From NCBI GenBank assembly GCA_035687245.1, contig DASRYH010000020.1:1-18255 (forward strand): a stretch of 18,255 nucleotides of DNA, in the 5' to 3' direction. Shown here one piece after another: positions 1-7,087 of the stretch. Every line of letters starts with the position of its first letter. Positions within the stretch are counted from its first letter, which is position 1. The position numbers were made by a program, and so were the translations under genes. The DNA comes from DASRYH01 sp035687245 (GTDB lineage: Bacteria; Actinomycetota; Coriobacteriia; Anaerosomatales; PHET01). The notes below the pieces were generated by a model, which was not told the DNA's origin, searched no databases, and saw nothing but the letters and a program-made list of their open reading frames with translations.

Positions 1-33
1 GCCATACCTGACATACCCTTCGGTACGCTTCGA
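1..33. other. sequence downstream of dxr, no gene called
   Basis: These bases follow the dxr stop. On the minus strand ATG codons at about 5 and 14, preceded by AAGGG, could begin the next gene, which in this cluster is often the site-2 protease rseP. Too little sequence is present to identify it. Confidence 0.2.
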
Positions 34-1203
34 TTACGGCTTGAGAGTGTCGAGGGCGGCGATTGCAGCCACGCGTGCGCGAGCATCGACGTCCTCGAGC
101 TGCTCGATCGACTCGACGCGCTCGTGATCGACCGCCTCGAGCGCCGCCTCAACGATTGCTTCGATGTGCAAGTAGTGGATGCGGCCCTCGAGGAAAGCAG
201 CCACGGCGACCTCGTTGGCAGCGTTCATGATCGCGGGCGCCGTCCCGCCCTCACGACCGGCAGCAAACGCCAGCTTGAGGCAGCCGAACGTGTCGAAGTC
301 GGGTTCTGAGAAGTCCAGCCGGCCAATCTCGGTGAAGTCCACCGGCGGCAGCGGAGCGTCCCAGCGGCGCGGGTGGCTGAAGGCGTACTGGATCGGGATA
401 CGCATGTCGGTCGCGCCCAGATGCGCCTTCACCGAGCCGTCGGCGAACTCGATCATCGAGTGGATGCAGCTCTGTGGGTGCACGACCACGCGAATCTGGT
501 CGTAGTCCACGCCGAAGAGGTGGTGCGCCTCTATGACTTCGAGGCCCTTGTTCATGAGCGTCGAGGAGTCAATCGTGATCTTGGGACCCATCGTCCACGT
601 GGGGTGCGCGAGGGCCTGAGCTGCGGTGACGCCCTCAAGCTCCGCCCGCGTCTTGCCACGGAAAGGCCCACCGCTCGCAGTAAGCCAGATGCGCGTGACG
701 TCATCGGCTGCTTCGCCCAGATAACACTGGAAGATCGCCGAATGCTCGGAGTCCACCGGCAACAGCTGCCCGGGTGCGACAAGCGGCATCACCAGCTCGC
801 CGCCCACCACGAGCGACTCCTTGTTGGCGAGCGCGAGCGTGCGACCGGCCTTGAGCGTCAGCCACGTGGTCTTGAGTCCCGCAGCGCCCACGAGTGCGTT
901 GAGCACGATATCGACGTCGTCGAGCTGGGTGAGCTGGGCAACGGCCTCGGCTCCCCCACCCACTTCGCCGAACGGGTCAGCAGCGCGCACTGATTCACGA
1001 GCGCCCGCAGCGGCGTTCTCTTCGGCAAGCGCGATGTGCTCAACGCCGAACTCGCGCGCCTGCTCCATCAGCAGCTCAGCGTTGGCGTAGGCCGAAAGCG
1101 CCACGATCTTGATGCGGTCGGCGTGCTTGCGGGCCACATCCAGCGTCTGTTTGCCGATCGAGCCGGTCGAGCCGAGCACGGCCACGCGAATGCGATCAGT
1201 CAC
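34..1203 (-). CDS. dxr: 1-deoxy-D-xylulose-5-phosphate reductoisomerase
   Basis: Dxr converts 1-deoxy-D-xylulose 5-phosphate to 2-C-methyl-D-erythritol 4-phosphate with NADPH and a divalent metal, the committed step of the MEP isoprenoid pathway in the cytosol. The 389-residue product has the N-terminal NADPH-binding loop GSTGSIG, then ANKESLVVGG, the metal/substrate motif DSEHSAIFQ, ASGGPFRG, the block HPTWTMGPKITIDSSTLMNK, HPQSCIHSM and the C-terminal NAANEVAVAAF. Length is normal for the family. I chose GTG at 1203 because its GTGA overlaps the cdsA stop by 4 nt and GGAG lies 9 nt upstream; an earlier in-frame GTG at 1221 would extend further into cdsA. It is the last complete gene of the pyrH-frr-uppS-cdsA-dxr run and supplies precursors for the polyprenol made by UppS. 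The C-terminal codons end in TAA. Identification is secure. Confidence 0.97.
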   Translation of the reverse strand: MTDRIRVAVLGSTGSIGKQTLDVARKHADRIKIVALSAYANAELLMEQAREFGVEHIALAEENAAAGARESVRAADPFGEVGGGAEAVAQLTQLDDVDIVLNALVGAAGLKTTWLTLKAGRTLALANKESLVVGGELVMPLVAPGQLLPVDSEHSAIFQCYLGEAADDVTRIWLTASGGPFRGKTRAELEGVTAAQALAHPTWTMGPKITIDSSTLMNKGLEVIEAHHLFGVDYDQIRVVVHPQSCIHSMIEFADGSVKAHLGATDMRIPIQYAFSHPRRWDAPLPPVDFTEIGRLDFSEPDFDTFGCLKLAFAAGREGGTAPAIMNAANEVAVAAFLEGRIHYLHIEAIVEAALEAVDHERVESIEQLEDVDARARVAAIAALDTLKP

Positions 1204-2051
1204 CTGACACCACTCCACCACAGGACCCAGTAGGCCACGAGGCCCACCAGAATCAGAGAGTCGAGACGATCGAGAAAGCCGCCGTGTCCGGGCAGCGAGT
1301 CGCCGGAGTCCTTCACACCCGCCTCGCGCTTCATGCGCGATTCAGCCAGGTCGCCGAAGACCGACGAGATCGCGATGGCGACACCGGTCAGCAGCGCGGG
1401 GCCGAGTTCGAGGGTGAAGCCGGGCACCAGCGGAGCGAGCGCCCAGACCGCGAGCGTGCCTGCGGTGCCAGCCAGAAAGCCCTCCCACGACTTTTTCGGC
1501 GAGATGTGCGGCGCGAGCTTGTGGCGCCCCACGAGCGACCCGATAAAGTACGCCGACATGTCGTTGACCCACACGCTGACGACCAGCGTGAGCGCGAGAA
1601 TCATGCCCGACGAGAACGTTCGGATGATCAGCGGGATGTAGGCGAGCAGGAAGCCCGTGTAGACCGCGCCGAAGACCGTGACCGCCGTGTCTGCGGTTCG
1701 GGTGCGACGAATGAGCGTGTGCCAGAAGAGAGAGGCCGCGATGAGCGCGGTGACGATCGAGGAAAGGCCCGGCATGCCGAAGAGCGCGGCCGCCACCGGC
1801 ATCGCAACTGCAGCGACGATGCCGAAGACCTCGTTGGGCAGGCGCGCTTCGCGGCGCTCCATCGCGTAGAACTCAGCCGCGCAGAAGCCCGCCATGACGC
1901 CGAAGACGATGCCTGAGGCCAACGGGCCCAGGAAGATCGAGCCGAGAACGGCAAGACCGTAGAGCGCCGCGGTGCCCATGCGCACCACAAGCGACGTGGG
2001 CTCGATGCCCTCCGGCTCGCCCTTCTCTATTTCAAATGGCTCGGTCGTCAT
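1200..2051 (-). CDS. cdsA: phosphatidate cytidylyltransferase (CDP-diacylglycerol synthase)
   Basis: CdsA makes CDP-diacylglycerol from phosphatidic acid and CTP in the cytoplasmic membrane, the branch point for phospholipid synthesis. The 283-residue protein has a short hydrophilic N-terminus (about residues 1-20), then a series of hydrophobic segments consistent with a polytopic membrane protein. Near the C-terminus it carries the family signature: SSVFGDLAESRMKREAGVKD followed by SGDSLPGHGGFLDRLDS. The earlier PKKSWEG motif is also typical. The ATG at 2051 overlaps the uppS TGA as ATGA, and its own stop overlaps the dxr GTG, so translation of uppS, cdsA and dxr is probably coupled. This uppS-cdsA-dxr order is a classic envelope and isoprenoid cluster. 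Nothing is missing or odd. Identification is secure. Confidence 0.96.
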   Translation of the reverse strand: MTTEPFEIEKGEPEGIEPTSLVVRMGTAALYGLAVLGSIFLGPLASGIVFGVMAGFCAAEFYAMERREARLPNEVFGIVAAVAMPVAAALFGMPGLSSIVTALIAASLFWHTLIRRTRTADTAVTVFGAVYTGFLLAYIPLIIRTFSSGMILALTLVVSVWVNDMSAYFIGSLVGRHKLAPHISPKKSWEGFLAGTAGTLAVWALAPLVPGFTLELGPALLTGVAIAISSVFGDLAESRMKREAGVKDSGDSLPGHGGFLDRLDSLILVGLVAYWVLWWSGVR

Positions 2052-2824
2052 CGTCCGCCGTATCTGCGAGTACGTTTCTGGAAGTCCACGATAGCCTTCA
2101 GCAGGTCGTTCCTGCCGAAGTCAGGCCACAGGGTCGCTGTGACCCACAGCTCCGAATAGGCTATCTCCCACAGCAGGAAGTTCGAGACACGCAGCTCCCC
2201 GCTTGTACGAATCACCAGATCGGGGTCGGGAATGCCTGCCGTAGACAGAGCACCCGATACCGCGGCTTCATCGATCTCGTCTGCCGAGACCTCACCGGCA
2301 GCCACGCGCTCCGCCAGCTGACGGGTGGCCGAAACTAGGTCCTGACGCCCGCCGTAGTTAAGCGCCACCACGAGCGTCATGCCGTCCATATGCGCGGTCT
2401 TTGCCACGCAGCGGTCGAACGCTTCGGCAGTGGCTTTCGGCAGACCCGAGGCGTCGCCAATGACCTGAACCCGCACGTGCATGCGCACGAGGTTGTCGAG
2501 CTCGCGCTCGAGCACCTCCACGAACAGCGTCATGAGGCCGCTGACCTCGTCGCGGGGCCGGCTCCAGTTCTCTGAGGAGAACGAATAGACCGTCAGGTAC
2601 GCGACCCCGGCCTCGATGCACGCAGCGATGCATTCGCGTACGGCTTTGGCACCCGCGCTGTGGCCCGCCAAACGTGGCAGGCCGCGCTTCTGGGCCCAGC
2701 GGCCGTTGCCGTCCATGATGATGGCGACATGGCGCGGCGTGCGCTCAGCATCGAACTCAGCCAGTAGGGCTGCGCCGCGTTTGCCGCCGAAGAAGTCGGC
2801 TCTTGATGAAGCGTCAGGACTCAA
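2048..2824 (-). CDS. uppS: isoprenyl transferase (undecaprenyl diphosphate synthase family)
   Basis: This is a cis-prenyltransferase that elongates farnesyl or geranyl diphosphate with isopentenyl diphosphate to give the polyprenyl carrier for peptidoglycan and other wall polymers. In the 258-residue protein, HVAIIMDGNGRWAQKRGLPR (about residues 32-51) contains the catalytic Asp and substrate-binding Arg/Trp. SSENWSRP follows, and near the C-terminus DLVIRTSGELRVSNFLLWE binds the diphosphate. The only reasonable start is TTG at 2824, because no ATG or GTG occurs before the conserved core. Only a weak AGGA lies just ahead of it, 4 nt after the frr stop, so expression probably relies on coupling to frr. 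Chain length (C55 or shorter) cannot be read from sequence, so uppS is the usual rather than a proven name. The stop overlaps the cdsA start. Confidence 0.94.
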   Translation of the reverse strand: MSPDASSRADFFGGKRGAALLAEFDAERTPRHVAIIMDGNGRWAQKRGLPRLAGHSAGAKAVRECIAACIEAGVAYLTVYSFSSENWSRPRDEVSGLMTLFVEVLERELDNLVRMHVRVQVIGDASGLPKATAEAFDRCVAKTAHMDGMTLVVALNYGGRQDLVSATRQLAERVAAGEVSADEIDEAAVSGALSTAGIPDPDLVIRTSGELRVSNFLLWEIAYSELWVTATLWPDFGRNDLLKAIVDFQKRTRRYGGR

Positions 2825-2828
2825 GGTC

Positions 2829-3386
2829 CTACACTTCCATGATCTCGGCTTCCTTGCGCTTCAAGGCCTCGTCGATCTCCTTGATGTGACCGTCGGTGGC
2901 CTTCTGGACCTCGGCCTCAGCGCGGCGGACATCGTCTTCAGAGACCTCGCCGTCCTTGGCGAGCTTGTCGAGCTTGTGGTTGGCGTCGCGGCGAACGTTG
3001 CGCACTGCCACGCGACCCTCTTCGGCGTAGCCCTTGCAGAGCTTCGCGAGCTCGCGGCGGCGCTCCTCAGTGAGCGGCGGGAACGGAATGCGGATGAGCA
3101 TGCCGTCGTTGCTCGGGTTAAGCCCGAGGTCAGAGGCCTGAATGGCCTTCTCAATGGCGTTGATGACCTGCTTGTCCCACGGCTCGATGACCACGGTCTG
3201 CGCGTCGGGCACCTTGATGTTGGCGACCTGGTTCAGCGGCATTGACGAGCCGTAGGCATCCACGTGGATCTTCTCGAACAGGCCCGTGGACGCGCGACCG
3301 GTGCGCACGGTAGCGAACTCGTGCAGCAGCGCCTGGTAGGTCTTGTCCATGTGCGCCCGTGCGTGATTGATGATCTCGTTGGTCAT
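2829..3386 (-). CDS. frr: ribosome-recycling factor
   Basis: RRF, with EF-G, splits post-termination ribosomes so that subunits can be reused. The 185-residue length is exactly typical. It begins with the long helix of domain I (about residues 1-30, HARAHMDKTYQALLHEFATV). The conserved RTGRAS loop, the domain II stretch around ANIKVPDAQTVVIEPWD, and NDGMLIRIPFPPLTEERRRE follow. The C-terminal helices are charged and end in KRKEAEIMEV. ATG at 3386 overlaps the pyrH stop as ATGA, and GGGGAG sits 7 nt upstream. pyrH-frr adjacency is widely conserved. A longer in-frame reading upstream would run into pyrH and is not supported. Identification is secure. Confidence 0.97.
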   Translation of the reverse strand: MTNEIINHARAHMDKTYQALLHEFATVRTGRASTGLFEKIHVDAYGSSMPLNQVANIKVPDAQTVVIEPWDKQVINAIEKAIQASDLGLNPSNDGMLIRIPFPPLTEERRRELAKLCKGYAEEGRVAVRNVRRDANHKLDKLAKDGEVSEDDVRRAEAEVQKATDGHIKEIDEALKRKEAEIMEV

Positions 3387-4108
3387 CGGGAGTCTCCCCT
3401 CACGATCGTTCCTACCGGCTCGCCCTTCAGCGCCCGGTTGATGTTTCCTTCGGTTTCCATGTTGAACACGATGATGGGCAGGTCGTTGTCCATGCACAGC
3501 GAGATAGCCGTGCTGTCCATGACCTGCAGCCCGCGGTTGAGCACCTCGATGTAGGTGAGCTCGTCGAACTTGACTGCGTCCGGGTGCGTCATGGGGTCGG
3601 CATCGTAGACACCGTCGACCTTGGTCGCCTTCATGACGGCGTCGGCGTTGATCTCGAGTGCGCGCAGAGCGGCAGTCGTGTCGGTAGTGAAGTACGGGTT
3701 GCCCGTACCGGCTGCGAAGATGACCACGCGGCCCTTCTCCATGTGGCGCACGGCGCGACGGCGAATGTAGGGCTCGGCGACCTGCTGCATCTCGATGGCG
3801 CTCATGACACGCGTGAAGACGTCGTGGCGCTCGAGAGCATCTTGCAGGGCCAGCGCATTCATGACGGTAGCGAGCATGCCCATGTAGTCGGCCTGCGCGC
3901 GGTCCATACCCGCCGAAGATGCCTTCATGCCGCGGAAGATGTTACCGCCGCCCACAACGATCGCGAGCTCGATTCCATCAGCGGCGACTTGCTTGATCTG
4001 TACGGCCAGCGAGGAAAGGATCGCGGGATCGACACCGTAGCCGGTTTCACCCATAAGAGCTTCGCCGGAGAGCTTCAGCAGAACGCGCTTGAACCGGTAG
4101 TCGGACAA
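3383..4108 (-). CDS. pyrH: UMP kinase
   Basis: PyrH phosphorylates UMP to UDP with ATP in pyrimidine nucleotide synthesis; it is a hexameric amino-acid-kinase-fold enzyme. The 241-residue product opens with RVLLKLSGEALMG, where KLSGEAL is the family phosphate-binding motif. It continues with AIVVGGGNIFRG, the region MGMLATVMNALALQDALE, the nucleotide-binding GTGNPYFTTDTTAALRA, and KATKVDGVYDADP. The start is TTG at 4108: GAGGGG lies 6 nt upstream and no ATG or GTG occurs in frame between it and the kinase motif. A longer reading up to 4213 would cross a terminator-like hairpin and encodes unconserved sequence. The leader separates this gene from tsf, whereas its stop overlaps frr. Identification is secure; the start is likely. 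Confidence 0.95.
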   Translation of the reverse strand: MSDYRFKRVLLKLSGEALMGETGYGVDPAILSSLAVQIKQVAADGIELAIVVGGGNIFRGMKASSAGMDRAQADYMGMLATVMNALALQDALERHDVFTRVMSAIEMQQVAEPYIRRRAVRHMEKGRVVIFAAGTGNPYFTTDTTAALRALEINADAVMKATKVDGVYDADPMTHPDAVKFDELTYIEVLNRGLQVMDSTAISLCMDNDLPIIVFNMETEGNINRALKGEPVGTIVRGDSR

Positions 4109-4172
4109 CTCACTCCCCTCTCGTCGTGAGCCCCGCAGCCAAGCGGGACAGTCTGCAAGACAGAATACATGA

Positions 4173-4203
4173 CGCAGGCCGGCGCGCGTCGCACCGGCCT
4201 GCG
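4173..4203 (-). terminator. strong hairpin between tsf and pyrH (terminator or attenuator)
   Basis: An inverted repeat in the tsf-pyrH gap gives a 14-bp stem (one G-U pair) with a 3-nt ACG loop. In transcript sense it is followed by a moderately U-rich stretch, UCAUGUAUUCUGUCUU, rather than a clean U run. It is well placed to end or attenuate rpsB-tsf transcription before pyrH. No convincing promoter was found between it and pyrH, so partial readthrough is likely. Confidence 0.72.
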
Positions 4204-4229
4204 GGTCATACAATCAACACACGGTCTGT

Positions 4230-5123
4230 CTAGGCTTCGGCAGTCTCGCCCAGCGTCCAGCGGGTGAAGCCCACGATGGCGATCTCGTCGCCCAGGGACT
4301 TGGCCACGGCCGCCACGTACTGCGCGACGGTCTGGTCCTGGTCCTTAACGAAGACCTGCTCGGGGAGCACGACCTCCTTGTAGTACTTCTCAAGGCGGCC
4401 TTGGGCCATCTTCTCCTGAATGGCCTCAGGCTTGCCCGACTCAGCAGCCTGCTGCTTGTAGATCGACAGCTCGTGCTCGATGACGTCAACCGGGGCCTCG
4501 TCGCGAGAGACGAACAGCGGGGCGGCGGCGGCAACCTGCATCGCCACGTCCTTGGCAGCGGTCTTGAAGGCGTCAGCGGTGCCGGTCTCGGCCTTGCCGA
4601 AGCCAAACTCCACGATGACGCCGATCTTGCCGCCGCCGTGGATGTAGGTGGCCACAGCACCGTTGCCCGAGATCTCGATGCGCTCGAAGCGAGCGACACC
4701 GATGTTCTCGCCAAGCTTGCTCACGGCCTCGCCCAGTACGTCCTGAACGGTCAGGCCGTCGCGGCCGATGAACTCGGTGGTCGTCAGAGTGTCGACGTCG
4801 GCGGGAGCCGACTTCACGACGATCTCGGCGATACCGTTCACGAACGCGAGGAACTCGGAGTTGCGGCCGACGAAGTCGGTCTCAGAGTTCACTTCGACGA
4901 GCGTGCCCGTCTTGCCATCCTCGCTGACGAAAGCGGCGATAGCGCCCTCGTTGGCAGCGCGGCCGGCCTTCTTCGCAAGCGAGGCAAGGCCACGCGTGCG
5001 CAGGATATCGATTGCGGTATCAAGGTGGCCTTCGGCCTCAGACAGGGCCTTCTTGCACTCCATCATGCCTGCGCCAGTGCACTCGCGCAGCTCCTTGACC
5101 ATTCCGGCGGTAATCTCAGCCAT
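4230..5123 (-). CDS. tsf: translation elongation factor Ts
   Basis: EF-Ts is the guanine-nucleotide exchange factor that recycles EF-Tu. The 297-residue protein has the N-terminal UBA-like helix region MVKELRECTGAGMMECKKAL and the conserved stretch GRAANEGAIAAFV. The EF-Tu-contacting motif is present as NSETDFVGRNSEF (usually TDFVARN, so Gly replaces Ala). A duplicated core domain and the C-terminal PEQVFVKD segment follow. ATG at 5123 has GGAAGGAC 8 nt upstream. It follows rpsB across an 89-bp gap holding a hairpin and is followed by a strong terminator-like hairpin before pyrH. Its last codons (TAEA) contain one copy of the repeated word discussed under findings. Identification is secure. 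Confidence 0.97.
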   Translation of the reverse strand: MAEITAGMVKELRECTGAGMMECKKALSEAEGHLDTAIDILRTRGLASLAKKAGRAANEGAIAAFVSEDGKTGTLVEVNSETDFVGRNSEFLAFVNGIAEIVVKSAPADVDTLTTTEFIGRDGLTVQDVLGEAVSKLGENIGVARFERIEISGNGAVATYIHGGGKIGVIVEFGFGKAETGTADAFKTAAKDVAMQVAAAAPLFVSRDEAPVDVIEHELSIYKQQAAESGKPEAIQEKMAQGRLEKYYKEVVLPEQVFVKDQDQTVAQYVAAVAKSLGDEIAIVGFTRWTLGETAEA

Positions 5124-5166
5124 CGTGTTTCGTCCTTCCGGATGAGTGTCTACGAATCATCGGAGT

Positions 5167-5192
5167 GCGGCGCCCCATGGTGCGGGCGCCGC
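5167..5192 (-). other. intercistronic hairpin between rpsB and tsf
   Basis: A perfect 9-bp GC stem (GCGGCGCCC paired with GGGCGCCGC) with an 8-nt loop lies between the rpsB stop and the tsf start. There is no U tract after it in transcript sense, so it is more likely an attenuator, processing site or 3'-end stabiliser than a full terminator. A similar hairpin separates rpsB and tsf in other bacteria, where tsf is made in different amounts. Confidence 0.55.
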
Positions 5193-5212
5193 CTTCCGGC
5201 AGTTACGGCGTG

Positions 5213-6094
5213 CTACTCGGCAGCAGGTGCCTCGGCAGCGGGAGCCTCGGCGGCCTCTTCGGCAACCTCGGCGATGGCGGCGGCCGGCGACTCGGTCTCG
5301 ACGCACTCGGCGGGAGCCGCGGCGTCGGCGGCCGCGTCGGCGGCCTCACGATCGTCGACGACAACCGGTGCCGCGTTGGCAGCAGCAGCGTCGACCTGCG
5401 GAACGTCGCCCACGCCACCGCGGCCGTCGATGATGGCGTCAGCGATGACGCGGCACATCAGACCGACCGAGCGAATCGCGTCGTCGTTGGCCGGAATAAC
5501 GAAGTCGACCTCGTCCGGGTCGGCGTTGGTGTCCACAAGGCCGATGATCGGGATGCGGAGGCGGCGAGCCTCAGCAACGGCGATGTCCTCGCGCTTGGTG
5601 TCGACGACGAAGAGGGCCTGCGGCAGCTCGCGCATGTCGCGCACGCCGTCGAGGTTCGCCTTGAGCTTGCCGAGCTCCTTGCCCAGAAGCAGCTGCTCCT
5701 TCTTCGGCAGGGTGGCCATACGGCCGTCGGCGATCATGGCCTCAAGCTCTTCCATGCGCTGAACGCGGCTGCGCATGGTCACGAAGTTCGTGAGCATACC
5801 GCCGAGCCAGCGGTTGGTGACGTAGGGCATGCCCGAACGACCAGCCTCGGTCATGATGGGCTCCTGCGCCTGCTTCTTCGTGCCTACGAACAGCACGCGG
5901 CCGCCACGCTGGCCGACAGAACGCACGAAGCTGTAGGTGTGCTCGAGCTCGCGCAGGGTGCGCTGCAGGTCGAGGATGTAGATGCCGTTGCGCTCGGTGA
6001 AGATGTAGGGCTTCATCTTCGGGTTCCAACGGCGGGTCTGGTGTCCGAAGTGGACACCGGCCTCAAGCAGGGACTTCATGGTAACGACGGGCAT
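5213..6094 (-). CDS. rpsB: 30S ribosomal protein S2 with Ala/Glu-rich tail
   Basis: S2 is a late-assembling protein of the 30S subunit. The 293-residue product has the standard N-terminus MPVVTMKSLLEAGVHFGHQT, RRWNPKMKPYIF, the segment LFVGTKKQAQEPI, RWLGGMLTNF and the C-terminal RLRIPIIGLVDTNADPDEVD. From about residue 240 it carries an extra Ala/Glu/Pro-rich, low-complexity acidic tail that ends in repeated EAPAAE. ATG at 6094 is preceded by GGAAGGTGGA 6 nt upstream and matches where the family begins; an upstream in-frame ATG at 6169 encodes only unconserved leader sequence. It heads the rpsB-tsf unit behind its own promoter, with a leader of roughly 110-115 nt. Identification is secure. 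Confidence 0.97.
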   Translation of the reverse strand: MPVVTMKSLLEAGVHFGHQTRRWNPKMKPYIFTERNGIYILDLQRTLRELEHTYSFVRSVGQRGGRVLFVGTKKQAQEPIMTEAGRSGMPYVTNRWLGGMLTNFVTMRSRVQRMEELEAMIADGRMATLPKKEQLLLGKELGKLKANLDGVRDMRELPQALFVVDTKREDIAVAEARRLRIPIIGLVDTNADPDEVDFVIPANDDAIRSVGLMCRVIADAIIDGRGGVGDVPQVDAAAANAAPVVVDDREAADAAADAAAPAECVETESPAAAIAEVAEEAAEAPAAEAPAAE

Positions 6095-6148
6095 AGAAAA
6101 TCCACCTTCCGGTTGTTCGTCCGCCCGCTTCATCCCAGGTCCGCGACC

Positions 6149-6166
6149 ACCGGGCCTTCCCGGCAG
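6149..6166 (-). other. small hairpin in the rpsB leader
   Basis: In the leader between the predicted promoter and the rpsB start, a CCGGG/CCCGG stem with a short AAGG loop, extendable by a G-U pair, can form. Many bacteria control rpsB through an S2-binding leader, but this sequence does not let me say that this hairpin does so. Coordinates are approximate. Confidence 0.3.
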
Positions 6167-6214
6167 CACCTTCGCGACTCTAGTCCACAGGCGTGAGAGA
6201 TGAGAAACCGTGAC

Positions 6215-6243
6215 AGTATAGCGTCCGGTATCCAGCGAGTACA
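6215..6243 (-). promoter_or_regulatory. promoter for rpsB-tsf
   Basis: On the minus strand a strong -10 TATACT (6215-6220) is preceded, after 17 nt, by a poor -35 TGTACT (6238-6243). It is the only good -10 in the 184-bp gap between the sigma gene and rpsB. Transcription would start about 110-115 nt before the rpsB ATG. Confidence 0.6.
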
Positions 6244-6250
6244 GGGGTTA

Positions 6251-6267
6251 TTCGGCGAGCTGCCGAA
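6251..6267 (-). terminator. hairpin after the sigma gene, possible terminator
   Basis: A 6-bp inverted repeat, TTCGGCGAGCTGCCGAA, begins 11 nt beyond the sigma gene stop. In transcript sense it is followed by UAACCCC, not a U run, so intrinsic termination is weak on sequence grounds. It is built from two inverted copies of the GCCGAA word that recurs across the window. Confidence 0.4.
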
Positions 6268-6278
6268 GTGGTGCGAGC

Positions 6279-7058
6279 CTAGAGCTGGCCGTAGGCCTTG
6301 TGCAGCTTGGCGCGCAGCCGCAAGACGGCCTTGGTGTGCAGCTGGCTCACGCGCGACTCCGTGACTCCGAGCACCTGCCCGATCTCTTTGAGCGTCAGGT
6401 TCTCGTAGTAGTAGAGCGCGATGACCGTCATCTCGCGCTCAGGCAGCGTCTGGATGGCTTCGGCAAGAATCTGCTTCGCCTCGACGCCCTCGAATGCGGT
6501 GACCGGGTCTTCGGCAGTCTCGTCCTTGATCGAGCCGATGGCGCTCTGGCCCTCTTCGCGGTCGTTTCCAACCCACAGCTCCTCGAAGCTCACGACCGAG
6601 GTGTAGCTGAGCTTGGTGAGAATGTCGGCGTAGTCCTTGATGGAGACGCCCATGTGGTCGGCGACCTCTTGGTCCGTCGGAACGCGCTTGAACTCGTTTT
6701 CGAGGTTGACGTAGGCCGACTCGATCTCACGAGCGCGGGAGCGCACCGACCGAGGGACCCAGTCCATCGCACGCAGCTCATCGATGATCGCGCCCTTGAT
6801 GCGGGAGATGGCGTAGGTCTCGAACTTGATCGCACGCTCGAGGTCGTACTTCTCGATGGCGTCGATGAGGCCGAAGATGCCGTAGCTGATGAGGTCGGCG
6901 GTATCCACCGACTGCGGCAAAGACGACGCAACGCGGCCCGCGACGTACTTGACCAGTGGCGAGTACGCCAAAATCAGGTCGTCACGAGCCTGGGAGTCGT
7001 CTTCGTTCTTGAACCTGAGCCAAAGAGCGGAGTGATCCGCCTTGGTGCTCGTTCCCAT
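6279..7058 (-). CDS. FliA/WhiG-family RNA polymerase sigma factor
   Basis: This is an alternative sigma-28-type (FliA/SigD/WhiG) factor. The 259-residue protein shows region 2 (about residues 26-105), with LVKYVAGRVASSLP, DLISYGIFGLIDAIEKYD and the DNA-contacting KFETYAISRIKGAIIDELRA. Region 3 is VPRSVRSRAREIE plus VPTDQEVADHMGVS. Region 4 (about 200-255) holds LPEREMTVIALYYYENLTLK and the helix-turn-helix IGQVLGVTESRVSQLHTKAV. ATG at 7058 has only a GGGG-type ribosome site. It sits between xerC and rpsB, the position of whiG in Streptomyces and of sigD (end of the fla/che operon) in Bacillus. No flagellar genes are present here, so I cannot say whether it serves motility or development and leave the symbol blank. 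The family call is secure. Confidence 0.93.
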   Translation of the reverse strand: MGTSTKADHSALWLRFKNEDDSQARDDLILAYSPLVKYVAGRVASSLPQSVDTADLISYGIFGLIDAIEKYDLERAIKFETYAISRIKGAIIDELRAMDWVPRSVRSRAREIESAYVNLENEFKRVPTDQEVADHMGVSIKDYADILTKLSYTSVVSFEELWVGNDREEGQSAIGSIKDETAEDPVTAFEGVEAKQILAEAIQTLPEREMTVIALYYYENLTLKEIGQVLGVTESRVSQLHTKAVLRLRAKLHKAYGQL

Positions 7059-7087
7059 GCAGTAGCCCCTGCCTGCATCGATGATTG

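Noticed and set aside
4401..5762. A long open plus-strand frame (about 450 codons) opposite tsf and rpsB.
   Set aside because: It is antisense to two well-identified genes, lacks any recognisable domain, and open antisense frames are expected in GC-rich coding DNA.
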